From the NCBI GenBank assembly GCA_910578455.1, contig CAJTQA010000001.1, positions 1 through 64,000 of the forward strand: DNA of 64,000 nucleotides, in the 5' to 3' direction. The position numbers and the translations under genes are program-made. The notes under the pieces were generated by a model that saw only the letters and a list, made by a program, of their open reading frames with translations, had not been told where the DNA came from and did no database searches. Below, piece by piece: positions 32,457 through 41,409 of the stretch. The DNA comes from an uncultured Dorea sp. Lineage in GTDB: Bacteria; Bacillota; Clostridia; Lachnospirales; Lachnospiraceae. Every line of letters begins with the position of its first letter. Within the stretch, counting starts at the first letter, position 1.

Positions 32457-33281
32457 TTACATTGTAATCAACCGGATATGAATCAGAAGGTAAAGCTCTT
32501 CTTCATCCGAAAGCTCAAAATCATATGTTTTCTTTATATATTCCCGGATTTTCTTTCCGCACCTATATTCCCTGCGATATTGGCTTTCCAGGAAATCCTT
32601 GTTTGTAGGCTGATGGTTCTTCTGCTCCCTGTTCAGCACAAAGCTTGCGATATACCTCAGGTGCGCCACGCAGCTTTCATACCTCACCCCTTCATGGTGA
32701 ACCTCCCCCGGAAAGCACCTCTCTACAATTCCAAGCATACGGCTGATAAGGCCTACCATCTGCAGCGCCATTTCCAGGGAACCTCCGTACTCTGCGCTGA
32801 CCACAAAAAGCGCGATATAGGATGCAAACTTTTCCGTAGTCCGGATTCCCAGTATCTGAAACATTTCTTCCTGTGCAAACGCTCCGATCATGTACTCAAC
32901 CTTAAAATACTGGTTCATGACTTTCGCGTCATAAGGTATCTCCGGCAGTCCTGTAAATTCCTTGTCAACATAACTATTAATAAACTGCGTCATGGACAGA
33001 TAGATATCTTTGTCCAGGGAATTGTTCAGAATTCGTTTCGCATACCGCACAACATTATCGGCCACGTCCACCTGCTCTATCGGCGTGTGCATAAGGATTT
33101 CTTTAAAACGGTTAAATTCCTTGCCGCTTTCTCTTTTGAAGATTTTTTCTATGCGGCTTAAATCAATGGACTCTCCTTTTTTCCTCCCAAAGCCAATTCC
33201 CCTTCCCATTAGGATTACTTCCTGATTTTTTTCGTCTTTTGCCGATATGATGTTATTGTTAATGATTTTTTCTATCTTCAT
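32457..33281 (-). CDS. BglG/LicT-type transcriptional antiterminator with altered PRD1
   Basis: 274 residues. The N-terminal CAT RNA-binding domain (about 1-55) reads KIINNNIISAKDEKNQEVIL and MGRGIGFGRKKGE; two PRD domains follow. At the canonical PRD1 histidines (LicT H100 and H159) this protein has Phe100 (MTQFIN) and Phe159 (IALFVV), while the PRD2 histidines are kept (His207 in AHLRY, His268 in LLIHIR). So inhibitory PRD1 phosphorylation by EII appears lost but HPr-type activation through PRD2 could remain. A RAT-like site lies at 33996-34025. Confidence 0.88.
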   Translation of the reverse strand: MKIEKIINNNIISAKDEKNQEVILMGRGIGFGRKKGESIDLSRIEKIFKRESGKEFNRFKEILMHTPIEQVDVADNVVRYAKRILNNSLDKDIYLSMTQFINSYVDKEFTGLPEIPYDAKVMNQYFKVEYMIGAFAQEEMFQILGIRTTEKFASYIALFVVSAEYGGSLEMALQMVGLISRMLGIVERCFPGEVHHEGVRYESCVAHLRYIASFVLNREQKNHQPTNKDFLESQYRREYRCGKKIREYIKKTYDFELSDEEELYLLIHIRLITM

Positions 33282-33937
33282 ATGTCTCCCCTGTCAAATC
33301 TCCCAAGACACGTCTCAATCTCATCTAATGAATCAATTATGACATCCGCCTCCTTCTGGCAGACTGGAAGTTCTGATTCCCTTCTGGCAACTACATATAT
33401 TCCCGCCGCCTTTCCTGCTGCGATTCCATATTCAGAATCCTCGACAACGATACATTCCTCCGCTGTGCAATTCAAAGCCCCAAGCACTGACAGATAAATT
33501 TCAGGATTTGGTTTGCTCTCTTCAAATTCCTCGCCGCTTACGATAAGGTCAAAATAATCTCCCAATTCTGTCTGGTGCATCACTTTCTCGATTGTTTCCG
33601 TTGGCGAAGATGATGCCAGCGCTAGTATTAACCCTTTTTCACTCAAATTATGTAATACTGTTTCCGCCTGCGGAACCATTATCTCGCGATAATTAATACT
33701 ATGCTTTTTCTGGCTTTCCCTGAAACGTTCCAGCACTTCCGCCGGACTGATTGGACATGGCCATGCATCTGCCATAATACATCCGGTTTTCAAATAAGAA
33801 GAACCCACAAGTTTCCTCCGAGTCTCCTCTGTTAAAGTCGCACCGTTTTGGAGAAGAAATTCTTCCGCCCATTTTGCGTATACTTTTTCAGAGTCAATAA
33901 GTACGCCGTCCATATCAAATATCACTACTTTTTTCAT
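33278..33937 (-). CDS. HAD-family phosphatase / beta-phosphoglucomutase-like
   Basis: 219 residues from MKKVVIFDMDGVLIDSE with GAGGCAGGAAG upstream. HAD motifs: FDMDGVLIDS (catalytic Asp pair), LASSSPT, SKPNPEIYL and VVEDSEYGI. The cap domain suits a small phosphosugar substrate. It is the first gene of the PTS operon, directly behind the antiterminator-controlled terminator, and overlaps the antiterminator gene by 4 bases. The precise substrate is unknown. Confidence 0.85.
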   Translation of the reverse strand: MKKVVIFDMDGVLIDSEKVYAKWAEEFLLQNGATLTEETRRKLVGSSYLKTGCIMADAWPCPISPAEVLERFRESQKKHSINYREIMVPQAETVLHNLSEKGLILALASSSPTETIEKVMHQTELGDYFDLIVSGEEFEESKPNPEIYLSVLGALNCTAEECIVVEDSEYGIAAGKAAGIYVVARRESELPVCQKEADVIIDSLDEIETCLGRFDRGDI

Positions 33938-33970
33938 CTTCCTGCCTCTTTTAAATCCTGTAAAACAAAA

Positions 33971-34003
33971 AAACCAAACGCATGTAAAACATGCATTTGG
34001 TTT
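33971..34003 (-). terminator. Leader terminator of the PTS operon
   Basis: 14-bp stem: aaaccaaacgcatg (33971-33984), 5-base loop, catgcatttggttt (33990-34003), with one mismatch, followed by TTTTTTTG on the minus strand. It lies 34 bases before the HAD start and would stop transcription unless the antiterminator binds the overlapping RAT. Confidence 0.85.
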
Positions 34004-34025
34004 AGCCCTTTTGGTAACTATCCAT
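33996..34025 (-). promoter_or_regulatory. RAT (ribonucleic antiterminator) site
   Basis: On the minus strand: ATGGATAGTTACCAAAAG then GGCTAAACCAAA. It matches the LicT/BglG target pattern GGAT-GTTAC...GGC-AAACC and shares its last 8 bases with the terminator stem, so antiterminator binding and terminator formation are mutually exclusive. Confidence 0.75.
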
Positions 34026-34115
34026 AAAATTTCCCGATTCAATTAATACTTATTATACATAGTTCCAAAAGAAAGTCAAGCATAATCATATAAATTCCAT
34101 AAATTTCCAGATACC

Positions 34116-36110
34116 CTATCCCACAATCCGGTAATATTCCCTGGCTGTGACCCCAAACACTGCCGCATAAAATACCGCGAACACCACAACCGTCGCCACC
34201 GTGCACGTTAAAAACAATGACACATTGACCATATTTAAAGCTACCAGAAGTTTCGTGATTACTTTAAACGCTACCGCGATATGGAGCACCGCCGCCGCCA
34301 AAGGCAGGAAGAATACCATCAGCACCTGGCTGCGGATAGACTGTCTTACCTCCTTCTTGCTCATGCCCACTTTCTGCATAATCTGGTATCGTTCTCTGTC
34401 GTCATGCCCCTCCGATATCTGTTTATAATAAATGATCAGAACCGTCGCAATCAAAAACATGAATCCCAGATAAAGCCCGATGAAAAACAGACCGCCGTAC
34501 AAAAGGTAAAATGACTCCCGCTCAATCTCACGACCGTCGCAGTATGAACTCCCCACTTCCTCCTTCACCCGATTCTTAATCACTGTCTCTGTTTTCCTCA
34601 CGTCCTTATCCGCACCCTCCAGGTCAAAGCATACCTTATACTCAACCTTTATCTCATCAAGCTGCGGGTTCTCATCTTTCAGCCTTTCATAAGCCAGATT
34701 CAGCAATTCCTGGATCTTTTCTTCATCCTTCACGATAATATACTTGCATCCTATAACTCTCGATTCATTCTTCTCCTCCAGCAAAAATGTCTCAAGCTCC
34801 TCCTGAATCTTGTAGGAAACACCCTCAATCCGCAGCGTGCCTCCCATCTTCTCCGCCTTGCTGTCCGGATTATAAATAAGCACCTCATCATCGCCAAGGC
34901 TTACGTTCCGCCCTTCAAGCGCATTGTAATCCTCCAGGGGAATCATCTTCAGCTCCAATATGTCCTCATTTCCGCTGTATACGTCCTCGTCTTCTGCAAT
35001 TTTAAATTCATTTCCTTCTTTTAAAACCGCTATACCGCCGCAATGGTACTCCATCCTGTCCTTTACCGAGACGCCTCCTCTCTTCGCCTCCTCTTCAATG
35101 ATGCCGCGGACATTCTCCTTCGTCTCACTGTCCGGGTAAAAGGAAGTCACCTCAAACTCTCTCGGAAACCTGGTCGTTAAAATATCGTCCATCCCCATAT
35201 ACATGCATATAGTCGTGGAAATCATCACCAGCACCATCGTACTTAAGATGCAGATATTCGCAAGCCCCACTGCATTCTGTTTCATGCGGTAGATCATGCC
35301 TGATACCGCTGTAAAATATTTTGACTGATAGTAAAAACTCTTTTTCTTTTTCAGCATCTTCAGCAGCGCTACGCTGCCCGCCACAAACAACGCATAAGTT
35401 CCAAGGATCACACATATGACCGCCACAAAAAATAACTGGATCGCCTTCAGCGGAGACTCTGTTACCAGCGCTACATAATAGCCGTAGCCAGTCAGGAGGA
35501 CGCCTGCTGCCGCAAGAAGCCATTTCGTTTTCGGTTCCCGCTCGCCCTCGTTGCCGCCCCGGAGAAGTTCCACCGGATTCGCCAGCTTAACCTGCCAGAG
35601 GTTGTATATGAGCGTCAGCCCGAAGATTGCGACAAACAGAGTCAAAGTATGAACTACTGCCGCCCCTGACACGGCAAAATCCATATTCACGTCATAGTGC
35701 AGTATTTTAAGCAGCATCAGCCACATCAGCTTTCCCAAAAGGATTCCTCCGGCAATCCCCGCCCCGATGCTTACAGATGACGTTATCAGCGTTTCCACAA
35801 AAAACATCTTGGCAATATGAGCCTTTCCCATGCCCAGTATATTGTACATGCCTACTTCCTTTTTCCTGCGTTTCATCAAAAAGCTGTTCGTATAAAACAG
35901 GAAGATGACAGAAAACACCATAACTACCTCAACCGCATAGGAAAGTATCAGCCGCACATTCTCCCACCCCACGCTGCTATTTCTTGAAAGCTCATCCAGC
36001 ATATAGTACATCATGGCCATAAGCATTGCCGTAAAGATATAAGGGATATATGTCTTTCGGTTATTCTTAAGATTCGTGACCGCAAGCCTTGAATAGATAG
36101 AGCTACTCAT
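34116..36110 (-). CDS. bceB: Bce-type ABC transporter permease
   Basis: 664 residues from MSSSIYSRLAV, with GGGAGG before. FtsX-like permease with about 10 membrane helices and a large extracellular domain (about residues 310-520) between TM7 and TM8, the BceB hallmark. Such permeases sense cell-wall-active peptides such as bacitracin and signal to the paired kinase. The gene overlaps its ATPase gene by 8 bases. Confidence 0.88.
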   Translation of the reverse strand: MSSSIYSRLAVTNLKNNRKTYIPYIFTAMLMAMMYYMLDELSRNSSVGWENVRLILSYAVEVVMVFSVIFLFYTNSFLMKRRKKEVGMYNILGMGKAHIAKMFFVETLITSSVSIGAGIAGGILLGKLMWLMLLKILHYDVNMDFAVSGAAVVHTLTLFVAIFGLTLIYNLWQVKLANPVELLRGGNEGEREPKTKWLLAAAGVLLTGYGYYVALVTESPLKAIQLFFVAVICVILGTYALFVAGSVALLKMLKKKKSFYYQSKYFTAVSGMIYRMKQNAVGLANICILSTMVLVMISTTICMYMGMDDILTTRFPREFEVTSFYPDSETKENVRGIIEEEAKRGGVSVKDRMEYHCGGIAVLKEGNEFKIAEDEDVYSGNEDILELKMIPLEDYNALEGRNVSLGDDEVLIYNPDSKAEKMGGTLRIEGVSYKIQEELETFLLEEKNESRVIGCKYIIVKDEEKIQELLNLAYERLKDENPQLDEIKVEYKVCFDLEGADKDVRKTETVIKNRVKEEVGSSYCDGREIERESFYLLYGGLFFIGLYLGFMFLIATVLIIYYKQISEGHDDRERYQIMQKVGMSKKEVRQSIRSQVLMVFFLPLAAAVLHIAVAFKVITKLLVALNMVNVSLFLTCTVATVVVFAVFYAAVFGVTAREYYRIVG

Positions 36111-36870
36111 TCTTTCCACCTCCCGTTGCAAGCACCGTCAGCGTATCGGAAATCTTCTGGTACATCTGCTCATTGGAAAGATTCCCCCTGTATAGCTGAT
36201 GGAACACCTCGCCATCCTTGATGAACAGGATTCTGTCCGCACTGCTCGCTGCCTTCACGCTGTGAGTCACCATAAGGATTGTCTGCCCGTCCTCATGAAT
36301 CCTCGCAAACAGCCTCATAAGCTCATCTGCCGCTTTCGAGTCTAGCGCTCCCGTTGGCTCATCCGCCAGGATAAGCTGCGGTTTCGTAATCAAAGCCCTC
36401 GCTACTGCCGCCCTCTGTTTCTGCCCGCCGGACACCTCATAAGGATACTTTTCCAGAAGGCGCTCAATGCCGAGCGTTCCCGCAATCGGCGCAAGCCACT
36501 TCTCCATCTCGTCATACTTCTTTCCAGACAATACCAGCGGAAGAAAGATATTGTCCTTGAGAGAAAACGTGTCCAGAAGATTAAAGTCCTGAAACACGAA
36601 CCCCAGATTCTGCCTCCTGAACGCCGCCAGTTCCTTCTCCTTCACATTTGCCAGGTCGCGCCCCTTAAGAAACACCTTGCCGCCGCTGGGCTTATCAAGC
36701 GCCGCCAGTATATTAAGGAGCGTTGTCTTTCCCGAGCCGGACTCCCCCATGATCGCCACGTACTCCCTCGGCTCCACAGAAAAGTTCACATCTTTAAGAG
36801 CCTCCACCTGATTGCCCCCAAAACGGGCCGTATATATTTTCTTCACATTTTTCACATCCAACAGTGCCAT
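36103..36870 (-). CDS. bceA: Bce-type ABC transporter ATP-binding protein
   Basis: 255 residues, MacB/LolD-type ATPase: Walker A GESGSGKTTLLN, Q-loop FVFQDFNLLD, signature VSGGQKQRAAVARAL, Walker B LILADEPTGALD, H-loop MVTHS. It powers the BceB permease for peptide-antibiotic detoxification. A BceR-like operator lies in its promoter region. Confidence 0.92.
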   Translation of the reverse strand: MALLDVKNVKKIYTARFGGNQVEALKDVNFSVEPREYVAIMGESGSGKTTLLNILAALDKPSGGKVFLKGRDLANVKEKELAAFRRQNLGFVFQDFNLLDTFSLKDNIFLPLVLSGKKYDEMEKWLAPIAGTLGIERLLEKYPYEVSGGQKQRAAVARALITKPQLILADEPTGALDSKAADELMRLFARIHEDGQTILMVTHSVKAASSADRILFIKDGEVFHQLYRGNLSNEQMYQKISDTLTVLATGGGKNE

Positions 36871-36965
36871 ATGTTTTCCTTCCTTTCAAATTTATTTGCT
36901 GATTTTATTATAAAAAAAGAGAAAATGCATATCCATCGAATCAGATTACATTTTCCCTGTTTAAA

Positions 36966-36981
36966 CTTACATCTTTGTAAG
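36966..36981. promoter_or_regulatory. BceR-type operator upstream of bceAB
   Basis: Perfect inverted repeat cttaca-tctt-tgtaag, which contains TTACA-N4-TGTAA, the published-type core for Bce-like response regulators. It lies between bceA and bceS, about 100 bases upstream of the bceA start, where the transporter promoter should be. Confidence 0.6.
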
Positions 36982-36986
36982 ATTGC

Positions 36987-38027
36987 TTAAATAAGCCCAT
37001 CCCCGCGCCCAAGATCTATATACGCCTTCGTTCCTTTCCCCACCTCTGATTCCAGCCATATCCCATGCTTTAACTTATCCGTCACTGTCTTGCACAGATA
37101 CAGGCCGATCCCGGTTGACTTTTTATCCTCTCTTCCATTATATCCGGTAAAGCCTTTCTCAAACACCCGGGGCAGATCCTCCGCCCAGATTCCGATCCCG
37201 GTATCCTCTATCACAAGGCGCTCTCCATCCATATAGATAGAAATGCCGCCATTTTTCCCGGTATATTTAATTGCATTGGATAAGAGCTGCTCAATCACAA
37301 ACATCAGCCATTTTTCATCTGTAACCACTTTCTTTCCAACCGGCTCATAATTGAGCTTTACATTCCGCAAGATAAACATCTGGGAATATTTTTTCAACGC
37401 CTGCCGGATTATGCCGTCCAAATCATACTGAGCAAACACAAAGTCTGAAACCACATCCGAAGTCCGAAGATAAGCAAGAGTCATCTCCACATACTGCTCA
37501 ATCTTAAAAAGTTCCTGCCTCATCTCTTTTAAAAGCCCCAAAATCCTCTCTTCCGCTGCCAGGCTTCCCGTCCCCTCCGCCAAGATGCCCGCCTGCAGCA
37601 GCACTCGCAGAGCCGCAATGGGGGTCTTGATCTGATGCACCCACATGCCGTAATAATCCATCATTTCACGTCGAAATTCCCTGGATGCCGATTCTGTTTC
37701 CACCTTGTCCTTATATACTTTCCCTAAGATCCTCTGGTAATCCTCTTCAACTGCCGTTTTCGCTTTCGGCAGGGCGGAAAGCTCTGCCGGCGCCCTCCTC
37801 TCCGCCACAAGCAGTTCATCATGGCGTCTTTTATATCTGGCAAATCTTCCTGCCTCCCATATAAGAAACCAGGTTCCGCCAAGCACAGACGCGTACTTCA
37901 CCGCATCCATGCGGATATTATACAGATAAAAAATCGTCGGAAAAACAGACATAAATCCGATATACATGATGATTTCCGCCAGATTCTCTTTCAAATACCG
38001 GCCAAGAACAAGCATTGTCCTGTTCAT
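36987..38027 (-). CDS. bceS: BceS-type intramembrane-sensing histidine kinase
   Basis: 346 residues. Two close N-terminal membrane helices (about 15-35 and 45-62) have almost no loop, so there is no extracellular sensor: the intramembrane-sensing type that listens to BceB. Phospho-His is in GMWVHQIKTPIAALR; HATPase motifs EQLLSNAIKYT, IEDTGIGI and STGIGLYL. The start overlaps the bceR stop by 4 bases. Confidence 0.92.
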   Translation of the reverse strand: MNRTMLVLGRYLKENLAEIIMYIGFMSVFPTIFYLYNIRMDAVKYASVLGGTWFLIWEAGRFARYKRRHDELLVAERRAPAELSALPKAKTAVEEDYQRILGKVYKDKVETESASREFRREMMDYYGMWVHQIKTPIAALRVLLQAGILAEGTGSLAAEERILGLLKEMRQELFKIEQYVEMTLAYLRTSDVVSDFVFAQYDLDGIIRQALKKYSQMFILRNVKLNYEPVGKKVVTDEKWLMFVIEQLLSNAIKYTGKNGGISIYMDGERLVIEDTGIGIWAEDLPRVFEKGFTGYNGREDKKSTGIGLYLCKTVTDKLKHGIWLESEVGKGTKAYIDLGRGDGLI

Positions 38028-38695
38028 TCTATTATATACCCTATCCCTTTCTTCGTCCGTATCACATCTGCCGCTCCCATAGATTCCAGCTTTCTCCTGA
38101 GCCTCGTCACATTCACCGTCAGCGTATTGTCATCGATAAATTCATCGCTCTCCCACAGATTCTCAATGATCTCATCCCTGGGAACGATATGCCCTGCCTT
38201 CTCCATCAGGAGCCTCAGAATCCGAAATTCATTCTTTGTAAGCTCTTTCTCCTGCCCCTTAACATTCACCGTCGCGTCATTTAATTTCAAGACCATCCCT
38301 TTGCACTCGATGACCTCCACCACGCCCTGAAACGCATACGCGCGCCTTAACACTGCCTGCACCTTCGCCGTCACCACATTTAAGTCAAAAGGCTTTTCGA
38401 TGAAATCATCGCCGCCCATATTCATTGCCATGACGATATTCATATTGTCGCTGGCTGACGACAGAAAGATAATCGGCACCTTTGATATCTTCCTTATCTC
38501 CTGGCACCAGTGAAAACCGTTAAAAAAGGGGAGCATGATGTCAAGAATCACAAGCTGCGGATCGAACTTTACGAATCTTTCTACAATATTTTTAAAGTCT
38601 CCCGCATACTCCGCCTCGTAATCCCACTTCCGAAGATGCTCTGTGAGCGTCCTCGCAATCGTCATATCATCTTCAACAATAAAAATCCTGTACAT
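38024..38695 (-). CDS. bceR: BceR-type response regulator
   Basis: 223 residues starting at MYRIFIVEDD (AAGGAG at 9 bases; an ATG two codons earlier is less well spaced). OmpR class: Asp in LVILDIMLPFFNGFHWCQ, Lys in FIEKPFDL, and a winged HTH at the C-terminus ending KKGIGYIIE. It probably activates bceAB through the TTACA-N4-TGTAA operator. Confidence 0.92.
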   Translation of the reverse strand: MYRIFIVEDDMTIARTLTEHLRKWDYEAEYAGDFKNIVERFVKFDPQLVILDIMLPFFNGFHWCQEIRKISKVPIIFLSSASDNMNIVMAMNMGGDDFIEKPFDLNVVTAKVQAVLRRAYAFQGVVEVIECKGMVLKLNDATVNVKGQEKELTKNEFRILRLLMEKAGHIVPRDEIIENLWESDEFIDDNTLTVNVTRLRRKLESMGAADVIRTKKGIGYIIE

Positions 38696-38787
38696 TGCCA
38701 TCCGCTCCTTTCACAGATAACAGTATACAGGATTTTAATTATTTTTAAAAGCCGGCAGAAAAAATCTTAAGATTCGTCCTGGAACCA

Positions 38788-40080
38788 TCAGCTTACTTTC
38801 AGCTTGAATTTCTGAATCTGCCTCTCTGTCTCTACTTTTTCCATCACTGCGCCGATGCTCTGCAGTTTCTCCTCAAATCTCTCATATCCTCTCTGGATAT
38901 ACACGATATCGTCCACAATTGTAATCCCATCAGCGGCAAGGCCTGCGATGCAAAGCGCTGCCCCTGCCCTGAGATCCGGCGCGCTCACTCTTGCGCCCGA
39001 GAACTCTTTCGTACCGGATATGGTCGCTGAATTTCCTTCAATCTTCACATGCGCCCCCATCCTTGCAAGCTCATCCAGATATTTAAAACGGTTTTCAAAG
39101 ATACTCTCCGTAATCGTGCTTGTTCCTCTGCACAAAGCCAGCGTCACGCCAATCTGAGGCTGCATGTCTGTCGGGAATCCCGGGTAGGGAAGCGTCTTTA
39201 CATGGGTGCTCTTTAAATGTCCTTTTGACACTACCCGCACCGCGTCGTCAAACTCCTCCACCTCACATCCGATTTCCAGCAGCTTGGCGATGGTTGCCTC
39301 CAGATGTTTCGGGATGACATTGAGGACCGTCACGTCTCCCCTGGTAGCCGCTGCTGCGAACATGAACGTTCCTGCCTCTATCTGGTCGGGAATGACGGAA
39401 TAATCCGTTCCATGAAGGCTCTTAACGCCACGGATCTTAATCACATCCGTACCTGCCCCCCTGATATTGGCCCCCATGCTGTTCAAAAAGTTCGCGACAT
39501 CAACGACATGCGGCTCTTTTGCCACATTCTCCATAATCGTAAGACCCTCTGCCATCGTAGCTGCCATCATTACATTAATCGTGGCTCCGACACTTACAAC
39601 GTCAAAATAAATATGCTTGCCTGCAAGCCGGTCCGCCTCTGCGATAATCTTGCCATGCTCGATATCAACATCCGCACCCAACGCCCGGAAACCTTTTAAA
39701 TGCTGATCGATTGGCCTGCTTCCGATATTGCAGCCGCCCGGAAGCGCCACCTCTGCGTGCTTGTATTTTCCAAGCAGTGCGCCAAGCAGGTAATATGACG
39801 CGCGGATCTTTTTTATATAATCGTATTCTATGCTGAAATCCCTGATTCCCTTTCCGTTTATCGAAACGGTGTGGCGGTCGATACGGTGTACGCTGGCACC
39901 GATTCCCGCAATCGCATCCAGAAGGACGTTAATGTCGTTCACGTCCGGGAGGTTATCAATGCGAACCGTATCATCCGTCATGATACCCGCTGCCAGGATG
40001 GCAAGGGCTGCGTTCTTTGCTCCGCCTATCTCAACTTCCCCTACTAACGGATGTCCGCCTTTTATAATATACTGCTCCAT
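38788..40080 (-). CDS. murA: UDP-N-acetylglucosamine 1-carboxyvinyltransferase
   Basis: 430 residues, full length. It adds enolpyruvate from PEP to UDP-GlcNAc, the first step of peptidoglycan synthesis. GGAKNAALAILAA at the start, the catalytic-Cys loop LPGGCNIGSRPIDQHLKG (fosfomycin target) and YPGFPTDMQPQ are present. The NIGSRPID loop suggests the second clostridial MurA class. A promoter lies at 40165-40192. Confidence 0.95.
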   Translation of the reverse strand: MEQYIIKGGHPLVGEVEIGGAKNAALAILAAGIMTDDTVRIDNLPDVNDINVLLDAIAGIGASVHRIDRHTVSINGKGIRDFSIEYDYIKKIRASYYLLGALLGKYKHAEVALPGGCNIGSRPIDQHLKGFRALGADVDIEHGKIIAEADRLAGKHIYFDVVSVGATINVMMAATMAEGLTIMENVAKEPHVVDVANFLNSMGANIRGAGTDVIKIRGVKSLHGTDYSVIPDQIEAGTFMFAAAATRGDVTVLNVIPKHLEATIAKLLEIGCEVEEFDDAVRVVSKGHLKSTHVKTLPYPGFPTDMQPQIGVTLALCRGTSTITESIFENRFKYLDELARMGAHVKIEGNSATISGTKEFSGARVSAPDLRAGAALCIAGLAADGITIVDDIVYIQRGYERFEEKLQSIGAVMEKVETERQIQKFKLKVS

Positions 40081-40164
40081 AAATGCACCTCTACATAACT
40101 ATTTATATTAAACTATCAAACCTTATCTCGCAAGATATGTAAATTATTATTTCCACACTAGCAT

Positions 40165-40192
40165 ATTATACCACAAAATCTACGATTGTAAA
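40165..40192 (-). promoter_or_regulatory. Promoter of murA
   Basis: Minus-strand TTTACA (40192-40187), 16-base spacer, TATAAT (40170-40165), about 85 bases upstream of the murA start. Confidence 0.5.
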
Positions 40193-40213
40193 ATCTTTTT
40201 TACAATTGTGTAA

Positions 40214-40729
40214 CTAAACCGTAACAACTCCGGTATTTTTTAACGTTTCTATGACGAGTTCTATCGTCTCATCCAGGCTTAACCCATCCTCACACACGGT
40301 AATATCTGCGTATTTCTCAAAAAGAGGTGTTCGCTCGCGATACAGCTCTTTCAGCGACTGTCCGTCTTTCAGCACGACCCCGCGGTCCTTTGCATTTCCT
40401 AATCTTTTACTTATTGTCTCATAAGACGCTTTTAAATATACGACAATTCCGATTTCCCTGAAATGGTTCATGGCATTTTCGCAATACACGACGCTGCCGC
40501 CGGGCGCAATAATCGAATTTTCCGCCTCCACCTGCACATTGACACGATCCTCTATTTTCAAAAAACCATCTTGTCCTTCCCGCGCAATGATGTCTTTCAA
40601 AAGCCTGCCCTCTGTCTTCTGAATCAGCAGATCCGTATCCAGGAAATCATATCCAAGAAACTTTGCCGTCACAACCCCTATCGTACTTTTTCCAACAGCA
40701 GGCATTCCGATAAAAATAATATTTTTCAT
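40214..40729 (-). CDS. aroK: Shikimate kinase
   Basis: 171 residues from MKNIIFIGMPAVGKST with GGGGAGGC upstream. P-loop GMPAVGKST, DTDLLIQ (shikimate-binding Asp), EGQDGFLKIE and APGGSVVY. It phosphorylates shikimate on the way to chorismate. No other aro gene is nearby. The motif APGGS replaces the usual GGG, still within the family range. Confidence 0.85.
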   Translation of the reverse strand: MKNIIFIGMPAVGKSTIGVVTAKFLGYDFLDTDLLIQKTEGRLLKDIIAREGQDGFLKIEDRVNVQVEAENSIIAPGGSVVYCENAMNHFREIGIVVYLKASYETISKRLGNAKDRGVVLKDGQSLKELYRERTPLFEKYADITVCEDGLSLDETIELVIETLKNTGVVTV

Positions 40730-40872
40730 GCCGCCTCCCCTTACTGATGTCCAAAAGGTATCCTTTAGTCCACGAGACATTCTAACACATCTTTTCCCTT
40801 TCGTCTACCCCGCATTGCAATCCAGGGTTCCATCCAGGGCATCTTCTGCCCCCTGGATGGACATTTTTCCCC

Positions 40873-41229
40873 TTAAAATACTTTTCTTCGATAATGCCTG
40901 TGTTCGCAGCGCCTCTGGCACAGCTCCTGGAACGCCATGACCTGAATCAGGTCTTCAAGCCATTTTCCCGGATTCTCTTCTTCCTTTTCCGCTTTCGCAT
41001 AAATCCTTTTGCACATAAGCCTTAGCTGCAGCATATCCGGATATTCGTCAAACATCATGCTCCCGTCATATTCCATGCGGTCGCACTCCTCCTCCACAAA
41101 CGGCAGCAGACGTTTCGCCGTATCCGGGTATGCGCTCTTCATGTAATTGTAGTCTCTGCGGATCATCCGCTCATCTCCGTCAAATGCAGGCATCTGGTAA
41201 ACCATATAAAAAGGCAGTCTCTGATCCAT
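40873..41229 (-). CDS. Conserved hypothetical protein
   Basis: 118 residues from MDQRLPFYMVYQMP, which has AAGGAG 10 bases before. It is acidic in the middle and Arg/His-rich at the end. MIRRDYNYMKSAYPDTAKRLLPFVEEECD and RLMCKRIYAK look helical; several Cys and His residues are scattered. I believe this is a Lachnospiraceae-conserved protein near rpsR, but I do not know its function. Confidence 0.6.
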   Translation of the reverse strand: MDQRLPFYMVYQMPAFDGDERMIRRDYNYMKSAYPDTAKRLLPFVEEECDRMEYDGSMMFDEYPDMLQLRLMCKRIYAKAEKEEENPGKWLEDLIQVMAFQELCQRRCEHRHYRRKVF

Positions 41230-41353
41230 GTCTATCACTCCTTGCGCGGTATCTATCTTTATTATATGTAGATTCCCGCAAAGTGTTAGCGACGGATAAA
41301 AGATAACGCAAGGTTTTGCCGTCAGGAAAACTGATTCCCGCGTATTGCAAAAA

Positions 41354-41390
41354 GACACCGGAAAAAGCCCTTCGGCTTTCTGCCAGTGTC
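41354..41390 (-). terminator. Terminator of the rpsF-ssb-rpsR operon
   Basis: Stem gacaccgg (41354-41361) / ccagtgtc (41383-41390) with an inner gccgaagggc-type hairpin and a TTTTT run on the minus strand. It lies 20 bases after the rpsR stop. Confidence 0.8.
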
Positions 41391-41409
41391 CTTCCATATC
41401 TTACATAAA

